Positions 1 to 8,984 of a DNA stretch of 59,950 nt are shown here, piece after piece (the first letter of the stretch is position 1; each line of letters opens with the position of its first letter). This DNA is from Pseudomonas antarctica (lineage in GTDB: Bacteria; Pseudomonadota; Gammaproteobacteria; Pseudomonadales; Pseudomonadaceae). Below the pieces are notes generated by a model. It did not search any database. It was given only the letters and a program-made list of their open reading frames with translations, and was not told the origin of the DNA. Made by a program: the position numbers and the translations under genes. The DNA lies in assembly GCF_900624995.1 (NCBI RefSeq), contig NZ_UYXQ01000025.1, positions 1 through 59,950 of the forward strand, written 5' to 3'.

Positions 1-28
1 CGGCCTTGGTATCCCTGTTGACTCCACT

Positions 29-123
29 GGCCCCTTCGCGAGCCAGCCCGCTCCCACATTTAACCGCGTTTATCCTGTAGGAATGCGGTCGAATGTGGCA
101 GCGGGCTTGCTCGCGAAGGGGCC
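29..123. repeat. REP doublet (REPIN-like), outward arrangement
   Basis: Two REP sequences of the GCGGGCTTGCTCGCGAA class lie in inverted orientation about 30 bases apart, with the outer flanks GGCCCC/GGGGCC also pairing. Compared with the other doublets in this window the two units are turned the other way round, so the 'cgcgaagggg' ends are outermost. It sits 3' of the AraC-type gene read from the minus strand. Confidence 0.8.
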
Positions 124-141
124 GGCATTGGCAACACACCT

Positions 142-1140
142 CTAGCTCTCCTGCGCCCGGTAAGCCCCTGGCGTCAACCCTGTCCACTTCTTGAACGCCC
201 GATGAAACGCCGACGGTTCGGAAAACCCCAACTGCTCGGCGATCTCCTGCAATGACAAATCCGCTCGCCCCAAGTGGTAGATGGCGATGTCGCGCCGCAA
301 CTCATCCTTGAGCGCCTGAAAGCTGGTGCCTTCTTCGCGTAAATGCCGGCGCAGGGTTTGCGGGCTGATGTGCAGGTGCTGGGCGACGGCTTCCAGGTCT
401 GGCCAGGGCGTGCGGTCGCGACTCAACAGGCGGCGCAGCTGGCTGCTCAGGCTGTCGCCTTCATCCGGCCGCGACAGCAGGTCGGCGGGAGAACGCTCGA
501 GAAAGTGCTTGAGTGTCCGTTCGTCCTGCAACAACGGCAGGCTTAGGTAGCGCGCGGGAAACACCAGGCTGCTATGTGGCGCACCGAATACCAGGGGGCA
601 GGGGAAGAGCAAGTCATATTCGCCGGCATGCGCGGGCATCGGGTAGCTGAACGTTGCCTGGTGCAGCCGAATACGCTGGCCGATCAACCAGCTGCCTAGG
701 CGATGCCAGATCACCAGCAGGCATTCACTGAGAAAGTGATCCGGGTCCCACAGCTGCGAATCGTCCAGGCTCAGGCAGGCCATGTCGCCTTCTCTTGTCA
801 GCTGCCACCGGGGACCCTGTGGGAATAGGCTGTAAAATAATAAGCCGCGCTCCAGAGCCTTCTCCAGGGTGCGGCAGTGAATCAGCGCGTGGCACATCAT
901 GGCGAAGGTGCCGCGTTTGCTTGGGCCTTCGGCAAACCCCAGGTATTCGTCATCCAGCCCCAGCCAGAGCATTTGCAACAACCGGGTAAATTGCTCGGGG
1001 GCGATGCGGGCACGGGGTTCGGCCAGCAACTCTGGCGTGATGCCCACCTGCAGCAGCAGGGGCGAGTAATCGTAGCCCGCCCGGCGCGCACCGCCGAGGG
1101 CGGCTCGGGCGTAGTGACTGGCGATCGTACGTTCACGCAT
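142..1140 (-). CDS. AraC-family transcriptional regulator with arabinose-binding-like N-terminal domain
   Basis: A 332-residue regulator. The last ~100 residues form the double helix-turn-helix of AraC/XylS proteins (LEAVAQHLHISPQTLRRHL, then LSLQEIAEQLGFSEPSAFHR and FKKWTGLTPGAYR). The N-terminal two thirds match the layout of the arabinose-binding-like domain found in OruR/CdhR-type regulators of Pseudomonas, so a small-molecule ligand is likely but cannot be named. I take the ATG at 1140 rather than the upstream in-frame start at 1212, because the reverse strand has a GAGG about 9 bases before it and homologues begin MRERT. It is divergent from dctA, but dctA is normally under DctB/DctD and sigma-54, so a link is not implied. 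Target genes unknown. Confidence 0.85.
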   Translation of the reverse strand: MRERTIASHYARAALGGARRAGYDYSPLLLQVGITPELLAEPRARIAPEQFTRLLQMLWLGLDDEYLGFAEGPSKRGTFAMMCHALIHCRTLEKALERGLLFYSLFPQGPRWQLTREGDMACLSLDDSQLWDPDHFLSECLLVIWHRLGSWLIGQRIRLHQATFSYPMPAHAGEYDLLFPCPLVFGAPHSSLVFPARYLSLPLLQDERTLKHFLERSPADLLSRPDEGDSLSSQLRRLLSRDRTPWPDLEAVAQHLHISPQTLRRHLREEGTSFQALKDELRRDIAIYHLGRADLSLQEIAEQLGFSEPSAFHRAFKKWTGLTPGAYRAQES

Positions 1141-1329
1141 GTGAGGGCCTCGTCCATGGAGTGGCGGATGGTAGCCATCACCGCGAAAAGCGACAAGGCG
1201 GATATCCGCCAAATTGTAGGACGAGACCGGGTGGGTGGGCGGATTTCCGCCACCGCGTGCGCCTGCTGATGGCAGCAGTTAGCCCCCACAGCCCTGATGT
1301 CTAAAGGCCTTCAAGGTTTTTGAGCAAAA

Positions 1330-1345
1330 TGGCACGGCGTTTGCG
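1330..1345 (+). promoter_or_regulatory. Sigma-54 (-24/-12) promoter of dctA
   Basis: TGGCACG-N4-TTGCG matches the RpoN consensus, with the GG and GC dinucleotides exactly 10 bases apart. Transcription would start near 1356, leaving a leader of about 125 bases before dctA. Activation by the C4-dicarboxylate response regulator DctD is known for dctA in rhizobia and pseudomonads; dctBD are not in this window. Confidence 0.8.
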
Positions 1346-1479
1346 TTAGAGATTGCAGCGCGGGAATGTTCCTACAGTCCTCGCAAACAACAAATCCCTC
1401 CAGTGCAGGAGGGTTCGCAATTCAAGTGTCGTGGGCAATGGCGGATCTTTGCCACACGGTGCGATTGAGGAACTTTGCA

Positions 1480-2811
1480 ATGACGACTCGTCAGCCACTG
1501 TATAAATCCCTGTATTTCCAGGTGATCGTTGCAATCGTTATCGGTATTTTGCTCGGTCACTTCTACCCGCAGACCGGCGTGGCCCTCAAGCCACTGGGTG
1601 ATGGCTTTATCAAGCTGATCAAAATGGTCATCGCCCCGATCATCTTCTGCACCGTTGTCAGCGGCATCGCTGGCATGCAAAGCATGAAATCGGTCGGCAA
1701 AACCGGTGGCTACGCGCTGCTGTACTTCGAAGTTGTTTCCACCATCGCCCTGCTGATCGGCCTGGTCGTGGTCAACGTTGTGCAGCCGGGTGCCGGCATG
1801 CACATCGACGTAACGACCCTCGACGCATCTAAAGTCGCAGCCTACGTGACTGCCGGTGCAGACCAGAGCATCGTTGGCTTCCTGCTGAACGTGATCCCGA
1901 ACACCATCGTCGGCGCTTTCGCCAACGGCGACATCCTGCAAGTGCTGATGTTCTCGGTGATCTTCGGTTTCGCCCTGCATCGCCTGGGTGCCTACGGCAA
2001 GCCGGTGCTGGACTTCATCGATCGCTTCGCCCACGTGATGTTCAACATCATCAACATGATCATGAAGCTCGCGCCACTGGGTGCCCTGGGCGCCATGGCG
2101 TTCACCATCGGTGCCTACGGTGTAGGTTCCCTGGTGCAGTTGGGCCAACTGATGATCTGCTTCTACATCACGTGCATCCTGTTCGTGGTGGTAGTGCTGG
2201 GCTCCATCTGCCGCGCTCACGGTTTCAGCGTCCTGAAACTGATCCGCTACATCCGTGAAGAGCTGCTGATCGTTCTGGGTACTTCCTCCTCCGAATCCGC
2301 ACTGCCACGCATGCTGATCAAGATGGAGCGTCTGGGCGCGAAGAAATCCGTCGTAGGCCTGGTGATCCCCACCGGCTACTCGTTCAACCTCGACGGTACT
2401 TCGATCTACCTGACCATGGCTGCCGTGTTCATCGCCCAGGCGACTGACACACACATGGACATCACCCACCAGATCACCCTGTTGCTGGTGCTGCTGCTGT
2501 CCTCCAAAGGTGCTGCAGGCGTGACCGGCTCAGGCTTCATCGTTCTGGCTGCCACCCTGTCGGCCGTTGGCCACCTGCCGGTTGCCGGCCTGGCGCTGAT
2601 CCTGGGTATCGACCGCTTCATGTCTGAAGCGCGCGCACTCACCAACTTGGTGGGCAACGCTGTTGCCACCTTGGTTGTGGCCAAGTGGGTCAAGGAACTG
2701 GATGAAGACAAGCTGCAGGTAGAATTGGCTTCCGGTGGTCGCGGTATCTCCGACACCCGTGAAGAAGATGACCTGGGTGTGGCTGAAGGCCCGGCCCCTG
2801 CCGTGAAGTAA
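1480..2811 (+). CDS. dctA: C4-dicarboxylate/H+ (Na+) symporter DctA
   Basis: A 443-residue inner-membrane carrier of the DAACS (glutamate transporter-like) family that imports succinate, fumarate, malate and related acids. The family marks are clear: the serine-rich re-entrant loop [12 protein letters not shown], the [12 protein letters not shown] segment in TM7, the second hairpin with [13 protein letters not shown], and [17 protein letters not shown] in TM8. The ATG at 1480 has a GAGG ten bases upstream and gives the normal length; the frame is open further upstream to 1366, but that part has no family match and would overlap the promoter region. Monocistronic: sigma-54 promoter in front, strong hairpin terminator behind. 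Confidence 0.96.
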   Translation: MTTRQPLYKSLYFQVIVAIVIGILLGHFYPQTGVALKPLGDGFIKLIKMVIAPIIFCTVVSGIAGMQSMKSVGKTGGYALLYFEVVSTIALLIGLVVVNVVQPGAGMHIDVTTLDASKVAAYVTAGADQSIVGFLLNVIPNTIVGAFANGDILQVLMFSVIFGFALHRLGAYGKPVLDFIDRFAHVMFNIINMIMKLAPLGALGAMAFTIGAYGVGSLVQLGQLMICFYITCILFVVVVLGSICRAHGFSVLKLIRYIREELLIVLGTSSSESALPRMLIKMERLGAKKSVVGLVIPTGYSFNLDGTSIYLTMAAVFIAQATDTHMDITHQITLLLVLLLSSKGAAGVTGSGFIVLAATLSAVGHLPVAGLALILGIDRFMSEARALTNLVGNAVATLVVAKWVKELDEDKLQVELASGGRGISDTREEDDLGVAEGPAPAVK

Positions 2812-2845
2812 CAATGCTCAGGGCGTGATAAACCCCTAAAGCTCT

Positions 2846-2876
2846 GCAAACGCCCCGACTTGTTCGGGGCGTTTGC
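2846..2876 (+). terminator. Rho-independent terminator after dctA
   Basis: Perfect inverted repeat GCAAACGCCCCGA / TCGGGGCGTTTGC with a short loop, 35 bases after the dctA stop. The flank is only moderately T-rich. Confidence 0.85.
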
Positions 2877-3036
2877 ATTTCTGGCGGGTCACTTTTGGTA
2901 TTTTTTGATTTACAGTCAGTCACCACTTCATCAGTCGCCCTGGGTGACCTGCGCAGATGAAACTCGCGTTGGCTAACCCGTTCTATAACTCATTATTCAG
3001 TCGGTTATTTACGCCGCATCGTGTGCAGGAGTATTG

Positions 3037-4023
3037 ATGGACAGTGTGGATCTGAATGTCTTGCGCAGCGTGCTCGACTGGCGCCGCGCCGGGCACCGCG
3101 TGGTGCTTTACAGTGTGGTTCAGACTTGGGGCAGTGCGCCGCGTCCGCCTGGGGCTATGTTGGCCTTGCGTGGCGATGGCGTGGTGATCGGGTCGGTGTC
3201 CGGCGGCTGCATTGAGGATGACTTGATTGCGCGCTTGCAGGACGGCCGCTTGGCGGCAGATGGGCCGCCGGTGCAACTGGTGACCTACGGCGTCACCCGC
3301 GATGAGGCGGCGCGTTTTGGCCTGCCTTGCGGCGGGACATTACGCCTGACCGAGGAGCGCGTGGACCGCTGGGACTGGGTCGCCGAATTGCTGGCGCGGT
3401 GCGAGGCCCATGAAATCGTTGCGCGCGAACTGGACCTGGCCACTGGCGCTGTGAACTTGAGCGTGGCGAGCAAAACCGACGTCGTGAGTTTTGATGGCGA
3501 GCGCCTGCGCGCGATCTATGGGCCACGTTGGCGCCTGCTGTTGATCGGCGCTGGGCAGCTGTCGCGTTACGTGGCTGAGATGGCGCGGTTGATGGATTTC
3601 GAAGTGCTGATCTGTGACCCGCGTGAAGAGTTCGTCTATGGCTGGGAAGAGCAGCATGGGCGCTTTGTACCGGGCATGCCGGATGAGGCGGTGTTGAATA
3701 TCCAAACCGACGAACGCACCGCCATTGTGTGCCTGACCCACGACCCACGCCTGGATGATATGGCGCTGCTGACAGCGTTGAATTCCACGGCGTTCTACAT
3801 TGGTGCCCTGGGTTCGCGGGTCAACAGCCAGAAGCGCCGAGAGAACCTGGCGGCGCTGGGTCTGTCTGCCGAGGCGATTGCACGTTTGCACGGGCCGATT
3901 GGGTTGCATATCGGCAGTCATACCCCATCGGAGATTGCGCTGTCGTTGCTAGCGGAAATTGTCGCGATCAAAAATGGTGTGGCGCCGGTGCAAAAGAAGC
4001 CATTGCCGGTGGCGGCCGAATGA
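3037..4023 (+). CDS. XdhC/CoxI-family molybdoenzyme maturation factor
   Basis: A 328-residue protein with the N-terminal XdhC/CoxI domain (TWGSAPRPPGAM near residue 30, SVSGGCIEDDL near 55) and a C-terminal Rossmann-like XdhC_C domain (LLLIGAGQLSRYVAEMA). Members bind molybdenum cofactor, promote its sulfuration or exchange, and load it into xanthine-dehydrogenase-type enzymes. ATG at 3037 with AGGA eight bases upstream; an in-frame TTG one codon earlier is less likely. The stop overlaps the start of the next gene (ATGA), and that gene is a nucleotidyltransferase of the MobA/MocA type, a common partner. No molybdoenzyme subunit is encoded next to it, so the client is elsewhere. Confidence 0.9.
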   Translation: MDSVDLNVLRSVLDWRRAGHRVVLYSVVQTWGSAPRPPGAMLALRGDGVVIGSVSGGCIEDDLIARLQDGRLAADGPPVQLVTYGVTRDEAARFGLPCGGTLRLTEERVDRWDWVAELLARCEAHEIVARELDLATGAVNLSVASKTDVVSFDGERLRAIYGPRWRLLLIGAGQLSRYVAEMARLMDFEVLICDPREEFVYGWEEQHGRFVPGMPDEAVLNIQTDERTAIVCLTHDPRLDDMALLTALNSTAFYIGALGSRVNSQKRRENLAALGLSAEAIARLHGPIGLHIGSHTPSEIALSLLAEIVAIKNGVAPVQKKPLPVAAE

Positions 4024-4607
4024 CGGTTACGGCAATTGTGTTAGCGGCCGGGCAGGGCAGTCGTTTTCGCGCTGAGGCGGGGGCTGATAACGATAAGTTG
4101 TTGACCAATTGCGTAGGGCGCGATGGTGTTACGCGACCGATGATCGAGCAGGTGTTGTTGAATTTGCCTGCGTGTGTGACTGCGCGCTGGATAGTGACCT
4201 CCCCGGACCGGCCTGAAGTGGTTCGCCTGGCGCGGGCCTACGGCTGCGAAGTGTTGCTGCTGCGCTCGGCCGGCATGGGTGACAGTATTGCGGCGGTCGT
4301 CGCCGCCGCTGGCTCAGCTGAAGGGTGGCTCGTGGTATTGGGCGATATGCCGTTTATTTTGCCTTCGAGTATGGTGCAAGTCGTTGCCGCGCTGGGGGAC
4401 GATCGCATCAGCGTACCGTTGCATGACGGGCAGTACGGGCACCCCGTCGCATTTGGTCGTTCGCTCGGCCCTGCCCTGATGGCGTTGAGCGGCGATCGCG
4501 GTGCCAAGCCGCTGTTTGCCAAAGCCTGTGTGCGGGAAGTCACAGTCGATGACCCCGGGGTTTTGTGGGATGTGGATGTGCCGGGGTTGCTGCACTACGG
4601 CAACTGA
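4020..4607 (+). CDS. MobA/MocA-like nucleotidyltransferase
   Basis: 195 residues with the NTP-transferase fold: N-terminal LAAGQGSRF nucleotide loop, a lysine in NDKLL, the metal-binding VVLGDMPFIL around residue 110, and a C-terminal DVDVPGLL like the 'DIDTPEDL' ending of MobA/MocA proteins. MocA-type enzymes attach CMP to molybdopterin, giving the dinucleotide cofactor of xanthine-dehydrogenase-family enzymes; MobA-type enzymes attach GMP. The pairing with xdhC, translationally coupled by a four-base overlap, favours the CMP (MocA) role, which is inference. A short insertion (AEAGADN) follows the nucleotide loop. Confidence 0.85.
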   Translation: MTVTAIVLAAGQGSRFRAEAGADNDKLLTNCVGRDGVTRPMIEQVLLNLPACVTARWIVTSPDRPEVVRLARAYGCEVLLLRSAGMGDSIAAVVAAAGSAEGWLVVLGDMPFILPSSMVQVVAALGDDRISVPLHDGQYGHPVAFGRSLGPALMALSGDRGAKPLFAKACVREVTVDDPGVLWDVDVPGLLHYGN

Positions 4608-4781
4608 CAGTGCGATGGCTTTTCAGTTTTTCTCTTCTAGACTGCTGTATGTGGCTAAGGCGTGATGTATCCAAACTGACTGCTATTAGCCTTGCTACGT
4701 GGTATCAGTTCAAAGGTGGAATGCTGTTATTGCCTGCTGTTTCATGCCCCGAAGTGGCATTATTTTCTTTCTAGGCTGACG

Positions 4782-4799
4782 TGTAAAAATCAATTTACA
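4782..4799. promoter_or_regulatory. Inverted repeat TGTAAA-N6-TTTACA
   Basis: Perfect six-base arms with a six-base spacer and partly matching flanks (CTGACG on one side, GTGAG on the other). It has the form of a regulator operator, but no gene starts close by on either strand, so it may be inert. Confidence 0.3.
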
Positions 4800-4912
4800 G
4801 TGAGTGCCTTTCAATACCAGGACGATCGCTTTGACCTGGTACCCAAGCCAGTTGCTAATTAAGGCGTCTTGTGCGCGTTAATGGGTAAATGCATGCGACG
4901 GTGAAGGGCGTC

Positions 4913-4931
4913 CAGGCAAGCCAGCTCCCAC
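4913..4931. repeat. Single REP half-element
   Basis: AGGCAAGCCAGCTCCCAC is one arm of the 'GGAGCTGGCTTGCCT' REP class seen at 47.5 and 55.4 kb, here without its inverted partner. Confidence 0.65.
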
Positions 4932-4980
4932 CGTTGAATGCATTTCGAATCAATATTGGCGTGTGTTCAGCGCCATAAAA

Positions 4981-5010
4981 AAGCCCCGCCTGATCACTCA
5001 GGCGGGGCTT
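4981..5010 (-). terminator. Terminator of rne (bidirectional form)
   Basis: Stem AAGCCCCGCCTGA / TCAGGCGGGGCTT with a four-base loop. A-tracts on the left and T-tracts on the right let it work in both directions; it lies 18 bases after the rne stop on the minus strand. Confidence 0.9.
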
Positions 5011-5027
5011 TTTAGTGGCTGATGGAA

Positions 5028-8000
5028 TCAGGCGAGGGGTTTAGGCTCGTGTTCTGCTTCCAAAGCCTTTGGAGCGTGCTCAACCACTGTTTCAGCAGGC
5101 AGGGCTTGCGCCTCGCCCCCTTCGACAGCGGCCGGTGCGGCAGCGGCAGCGGCGGCGGCTGCCTCAGCTTCCTTGCGGCGGCGACGCACTTCACGTGGGT
5201 CGTTCGGCGCGCGGCCGTTTTCGGTCAGGGCGCTAGCAGGAGCGGCTTCAACCACCGGAGCGGCGATTTCGGCAACCACCGGCGTTTCAACCACCGGCTG
5301 AGGCTCAACCACTGGTGCTGGTTCGGCAACCACTTCGGCAACCGGAGCCGGCGCTTCCTCTACCACGGGTGCAGGGGCTGGCGCTTCAACCGCAGCGGCT
5401 GGCTCGGCGGTCCACTGGAAGGCGGTCTGTTCTTCGCGAACTTCACGCACGGCCGGGGCGGCCTCTTCGACAACCGGTGCTTCAATGACGGCTTCAACCA
5501 ATGGCTGAGACTCAACCACCGGTGCAGGGTCGACAGTGACCACTTCCACTTCGGGTTGAGCTTCGCGAACCGGTGCAACTTCCACTTCTGGAACCACTGG
5601 GGCTTCGATTGGGGTAGTTGCTTCAACAACCGGCGTTTCTACTGCAGGTGCTTCTACCACGGGCGTTTCAGCAACCGGTGCTTCTGGTGCTTCTACAACC
5701 ACGGTTTCTTCAACGGCAGCGGTGGCGCGTTCAGCTTGCTCGTGCGCCTGGGCTTCAGCCGGTGCGCTGATCACGGTGCTTGCAACGGCAGCTGTCACCG
5801 CCAGGCCAGCAGCCAGTTCGGCGCCCGTCGGCTCGGTGGTGGCGGCTTCTGCGTTCTCGCCGGTCTCTTCCGAGCCTTCGATTACATTGCCGTTGGCATC
5901 ACGTTGACGCTCACGACGGTTGCTGCGACGACGCTGGCCACGGGAGCGGCGGCGTGGACGATCGCCTTCGGCGTTGTCCTGGCCATCGTCCTGCAGTTGC
6001 TCTTCGCCGGTCAGCACTTCTTCTTCGCTGGCAGCAGCGGTTTGCTCGGTGCGTGGTTGACGCTCTTCACGCGGTGGGCGCGGCTGGCGCTCTTCACGTG
6101 GGGCGCGCTCTTCACGCGGCTGGCGAGCCGGGCGTTCTTCGCTGGCAACTTCGGCAGCAACAGCCGGGGCAGCGTCCAGTGGCTCGCGCAGTTCACGCAC
6201 ACGTTCTTCACGCTCGCCACGTGGCTTGCGATCTTCACGGGGTGCGCGTGGGGTACGGGGTGCGCGCTCTTCACGCGGTGCACGTTCTTCACGGGCTACG
6301 GTCGGGGTTTCTTCACGGGCTTCGCGAGGGGCACGCTCTTCACGTGGTGCGCGTTCTTCACGCGGAGCACGCTCTTCGCGAGGCTTGCGCTCTTCGTCAC
6401 GGCGACCGTTGCGGTTACGGCTTTGCTGACGGCCGTTGCGACGCTCTTCGTTGCGTGCTGGGCGTTCGGTGACGGGTTTTTCAACCACAACCGGGGCCGC
6501 AGGCTCTTCTTTGGTCGCGAACAGGCTGACCAGCGACTTCACCAGGCCTTTGAACAGGCTTGGCTCAGGCAGGGCGGCCGGCGCGGCAACTGGGGCGGCG
6601 ACTTCAGCAGGCACCGGTGCATTGGCGCGAGCTGGAGCCGTCTTCACGGCCGCTTCCTGGCGAACCAGGGTGCGGGTCGCGGCAGCTGGCTGGACTTCTT
6701 CCACTTCCGCCGCAGCGGCGGCGATTTCGTAGCTGGACTGGCCGCTGTGAGCTTCCGGGCTGTCATCACGCAGGCGCTGCACTTCGAAGTGCGGCGTCTC
6801 GAGGTGATCGTTCGGCAGGATGACGATACGGGCACGGGTGCGCAGTTCGATCTTAGTGATCGAGTTGCGTTTTTCGTTGAGCAGGAAAGCGGCAACCGGG
6901 ATCGGCACTTGCGCGCGGACTTCGGCGGTGCGGTCTTTCAGGGCTTCTTCTTCGATCAGGCGCAGGATCGCCAGGGACAGCGATTCAACGTCACGGATGA
7001 TGCCGGTGCCGTTGCAACGTGGGCAGACGATGCCGCTGCTCTCACCCAGGGATGGGCGCAGGCGCTGACGGGACATTTCCAGCAGGCCGAAGCGTGAGAT
7101 ACGGCCGACCTGTACGCGAGCACGGTCAGCTTCCAGGCATTCGCGGACTTTCTCTTCCACGGCGCGCTGGTTCTTGGCCGGGGTCATGTCGATGAAGTCG
7201 ATCACGATCAGGCCGCCGATGTCACGCAGGCGCAGCTGGCGGGCGATTTCTTCAGCCGCTTCCAGGTTGGTCTGCAGGGCGGTTTCTTCGATGTCGCTGC
7301 CTTTGGTCGCTCGCGCCGAGTTGATGTCGATGGACACCAGGGCTTCGGTCGGGTCGATCACAATGGAGCCGCCGGAAGGCAGTTCGACCACGCGCTGGAA
7401 GGCGGTCTCGATCTGGCTTTCGATCTGGAAACGGTTGAACAGCGGAACGCTGTCTTCGTACAGCTTGATCTTGCTGGCGTACTGCGGCATCACCTGGCGG
7501 ATGAAGGTCAGGGCTTCGTCCTGGGCTTCAACGCTGTCGATCAGCACTTCACCGATGTCCTGGCGCAGGTAATCGCGGATGGCGCGGATGATCACATTGC
7601 TTTCCTGGTAGATCAGGAACGGCGCGGAACGATCCAGGGACGCTTCTTTGATAGCGGTCCACAGTTGCAGCAGGTAGTCCAGGTCCCACTGCATTTCTTC
7701 GCTGCTGCGGCCCAGGCCGGCAGTGCGAACGATTAGGCCCATGTCGGCCGGTGCGATCAAGCCGTTCAGCGCTTCACGCAGTTCGTTGCGCTCTTCGCCT
7801 TCGATGCGACGGGAAATGCCGCCGGCACGTGGGTTGTTCGGCATCAGGACCAGGTAACGGCCAGCCAGGCTGATGAAGGTGGTGAGGGCAGCGCCCTTGT
7901 TGCCACGTTCTTCTTTTTCGACCTGAACGATGACTTCCTGGCCTTCGCTCAGGACGTCCTTGATGTTCACGCGTCCTTCAGGGGCTTTCTTGAAGTATTC

Positions 8001-8225
8001 GCGGGAGATTTCTTTGAGGGGCAGGAAGCCGTGGCGCTCGGAGCCGAAATCGACAAAGGCAGCCTCAAGGCTTGGTTCGATGCGAGTAATACGGCCTTTA
8101 TAGATGTTGGCCTTCTTTTGCTCGCGTGCACCGGATTCGATGTCCAGGTCGTAGAGGCGTTGGCCATCTACCAGTGCAACACGCAACTCTTCGGGTTGAG
8201 TTGCGTTAATCAGCATTCTTTTCAT
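5028..8225 (-). CDS. rne: Ribonuclease E
   Basis: 1065 residues. The catalytic half (about 1-510) carries the S1 RNA-binding domain (~35-120), the DNase I-like site with the metal aspartates in VSIDINSA (~303) and VIDFIDM (~346), and the zinc-link CPRCNGTG (~404) that joins dimers. The rest is low-complexity scaffold: Arg/Glu-rich [12 protein letters not shown] repeats (~610-725), an Arg block ([16 protein letters not shown]), a long Ala/Val/Glu/Pro-rich tract, and near the end [14 protein letters not shown], which resembles the PNPase-binding NDPR motif reported for P. aeruginosa RNase E. It processes rRNA and tRNA and drives mRNA decay from the inner membrane. Start chosen at [10 protein letters not shown] as in the family; upstream codons in frame are not conserved. 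rraB, encoding an RNase E inhibitor, is also in this window. Confidence 0.97.
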   Translation of the reverse strand: MKRMLINATQPEELRVALVDGQRLYDLDIESGAREQKKANIYKGRITRIEPSLEAAFVDFGSERHGFLPLKEISREYFKKAPEGRVNIKDVLSEGQEVIVQVEKEERGNKGAALTTFISLAGRYLVLMPNNPRAGGISRRIEGEERNELREALNGLIAPADMGLIVRTAGLGRSSEEMQWDLDYLLQLWTAIKEASLDRSAPFLIYQESNVIIRAIRDYLRQDIGEVLIDSVEAQDEALTFIRQVMPQYASKIKLYEDSVPLFNRFQIESQIETAFQRVVELPSGGSIVIDPTEALVSIDINSARATKGSDIEETALQTNLEAAEEIARQLRLRDIGGLIVIDFIDMTPAKNQRAVEEKVRECLEADRARVQVGRISRFGLLEMSRQRLRPSLGESSGIVCPRCNGTGIIRDVESLSLAILRLIEEEALKDRTAEVRAQVPIPVAAFLLNEKRNSITKIELRTRARIVILPNDHLETPHFEVQRLRDDSPEAHSGQSSYEIAAAAAEVEEVQPAAATRTLVRQEAAVKTAPARANAPVPAEVAAPVAAPAALPEPSLFKGLVKSLVSLFATKEEPAAPVVVEKPVTERPARNEERRNGRQQSRNRNGRRDEERKPREERAPREERAPREERAPREAREETPTVAREERAPREERAPRTPRAPREDRKPRGEREERVRELREPLDAAPAVAAEVASEERPARQPREERAPREERQPRPPREERQPRTEQTAAASEEEVLTGEEQLQDDGQDNAEGDRPRRRSRGQRRRSNRRERQRDANGNVIEGSEETGENAEAATTEPTGAELAAGLAVTAAVASTVISAPAEAQAHEQAERATAAVEETVVVEAPEAPVAETPVVEAPAVETPVVEATTPIEAPVVPEVEVAPVREAQPEVEVVTVDPAPVVESQPLVEAVIEAPVVEEAAPAVREVREEQTAFQWTAEPAAAVEAPAPAPVVEEAPAPVAEVVAEPAPVVEPQPVVETPVVAEIAAPVVEAAPASALTENGRAPNDPREVRRRRKEAEAAAAAAAAAPAAVEGGEAQALPAETVVEHAPKALEAEHEPKPLA
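6060..6400 (-). repeat. Degenerate tandem repeat in rne encoding REERAP units
   Basis: The DNA repeats an imperfect 18-base unit (CGCGAAGAGCGTGCACCG-like on the coding strand) that encodes R-E-E-R-A-P. At least eight units appear in two blocks, split by [12 protein letters not shown] and by the Leu/Asp/Ala-rich [15 protein letters not shown]. Such repeats vary in number between strains by slippage and form the RNA- and partner-binding arm of Pseudomonas RNase E. Confidence 0.75.
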
Positions 8226-8950
8226 GTTGTACCGTCGGTTTCCGGGCTGCCGGAAACGGCGTTCGGCACACACGACTTCTCACGGTCGGTGTCAGGTGCG
8301 TCAAGAGTGGTTGGCCACTCCAGTGTCCAGCAAAAACCCGCCAATGTGGGCCGGTATCGCGACGGACGCGTCCTGCTTGTTAGCGGTGGTGCAAAGGCAC
8401 CACTTCAACAAAAGCTAAGGTCAGGAGGAGGAATCAACCGGCGACTGTGGACGAGATGAAGCGTCTAAATATAAGCCTAGTGCTACACGGTCCGACGGTT
8501 GTGCATCTCCACCCTACACGTATCCCTGATAATTCGGGTGCTGCCGCGCGCAGAATCCGCAGCGGGTTGGCATTTACCGTGTTCTCCAATGGGGAGTCCA
8601 CGCTCATGGCTAAACAAGACTAGGTGTGGGCGATTGCGCTCTCACTCAGCTCTTAACAGGCTTTGTTTCCGAAGCATTCGCCATGGTCTGGCTCAAGACT
8701 GACTGCACTTTGTGAACTGGCCGTAAATATCGGCGCAGAACGCGAGTATTCACTCTGCTTTCTGCACTCGCTTCAGGCCTCATGTCACCTGCGCTTGTTA
8801 CAATCTCAAGCCTTCCACGATGGCGAAAGCCCCGTAGGACGGCCTCGCGTCCTGATGAATTGCGATGGTCAGGGCCGGCAGTTTGCCGCAAGTCCTCTGT
8901 CCAGGCCGCTTTTGACGGCGTTCGCGACTATAGCAGCAATGATTAAGTGC
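8226..8950. other. rne leader / rne-rluC divergent intergenic region
   Basis: About 760 bases separate the start codons of the divergent rne and rluC genes. On the rne strand there are two perfect hairpins (8238-8257 and 8386-8403, GTGGTGC/GCACCAC) and a possible -10 (TATATT near 8469-8474, weak -35), which would give a leader of roughly 240 bases. In E. coli the structured rne leader lets RNase E regulate its own mRNA; a similar role here is inferred from position and structure only. Short open frames in the region lack ribosome-binding sites and family features. Confidence 0.55.
8238..8257 (-). promoter_or_regulatory. Hairpin just upstream of the rne start codon
   Basis: GTTTCCGG-CAGC-CCGGAAAC is a perfect eight-base-pair stem ending 12 bases before the rne ATG. 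No Shine-Dalgarno sequence lies between the hairpin and the ATG (CGACGGTACAAC), so the hairpin occupies the place where a ribosome would bind. Confidence 0.6.
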
Positions 8951-8977
8951 TTCAATTCCATAAAAAATTGTTATCAT
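8951..8977 (+). promoter_or_regulatory. Candidate sigma-70 promoter of rluC
   Basis: Extended -10 TG-T-TATCAT at 8972-8977 (TG at 8969-8970) with a weak -35 TTCAAT at 8951-8956, spacing 15. The predicted start of transcription falls at or next to the A of the rluC ATG, so the message would be leaderless. Confidence 0.45.
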
Positions 8978-8984
8978 CGCCGCC

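Larger units (their letters stand above)
4608..4980. other. Intergenic region without a convincing gene
   Basis: This 370-base gap between the MobA-like gene and the rne terminator is more AT-rich than its surroundings. It holds an inverted repeat (4782-4799) and a solitary REP half-site (4913-4931). A 69-codon open frame starting at 4565 overlaps the upstream gene, has no ribosome-binding site and no family features; I do not count it as a gene. Confidence 0.6.

Noticed and set aside
4565..4774. A 69-codon frame after the MobA-like gene
   Set aside because: Overlaps the upstream gene, lacks a ribosome-binding site, unusual composition (Trp/Cys/Leu) with no known motif.
5022..7097. A 691-codon open frame on the plus strand opposite rne
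   Set aside because: It is antisense to the repetitive, GC-biased RNase E tail. The product is Phe/Gly/Arg-rich nonsense without a domain or ribosome-binding site, and rne is certain.
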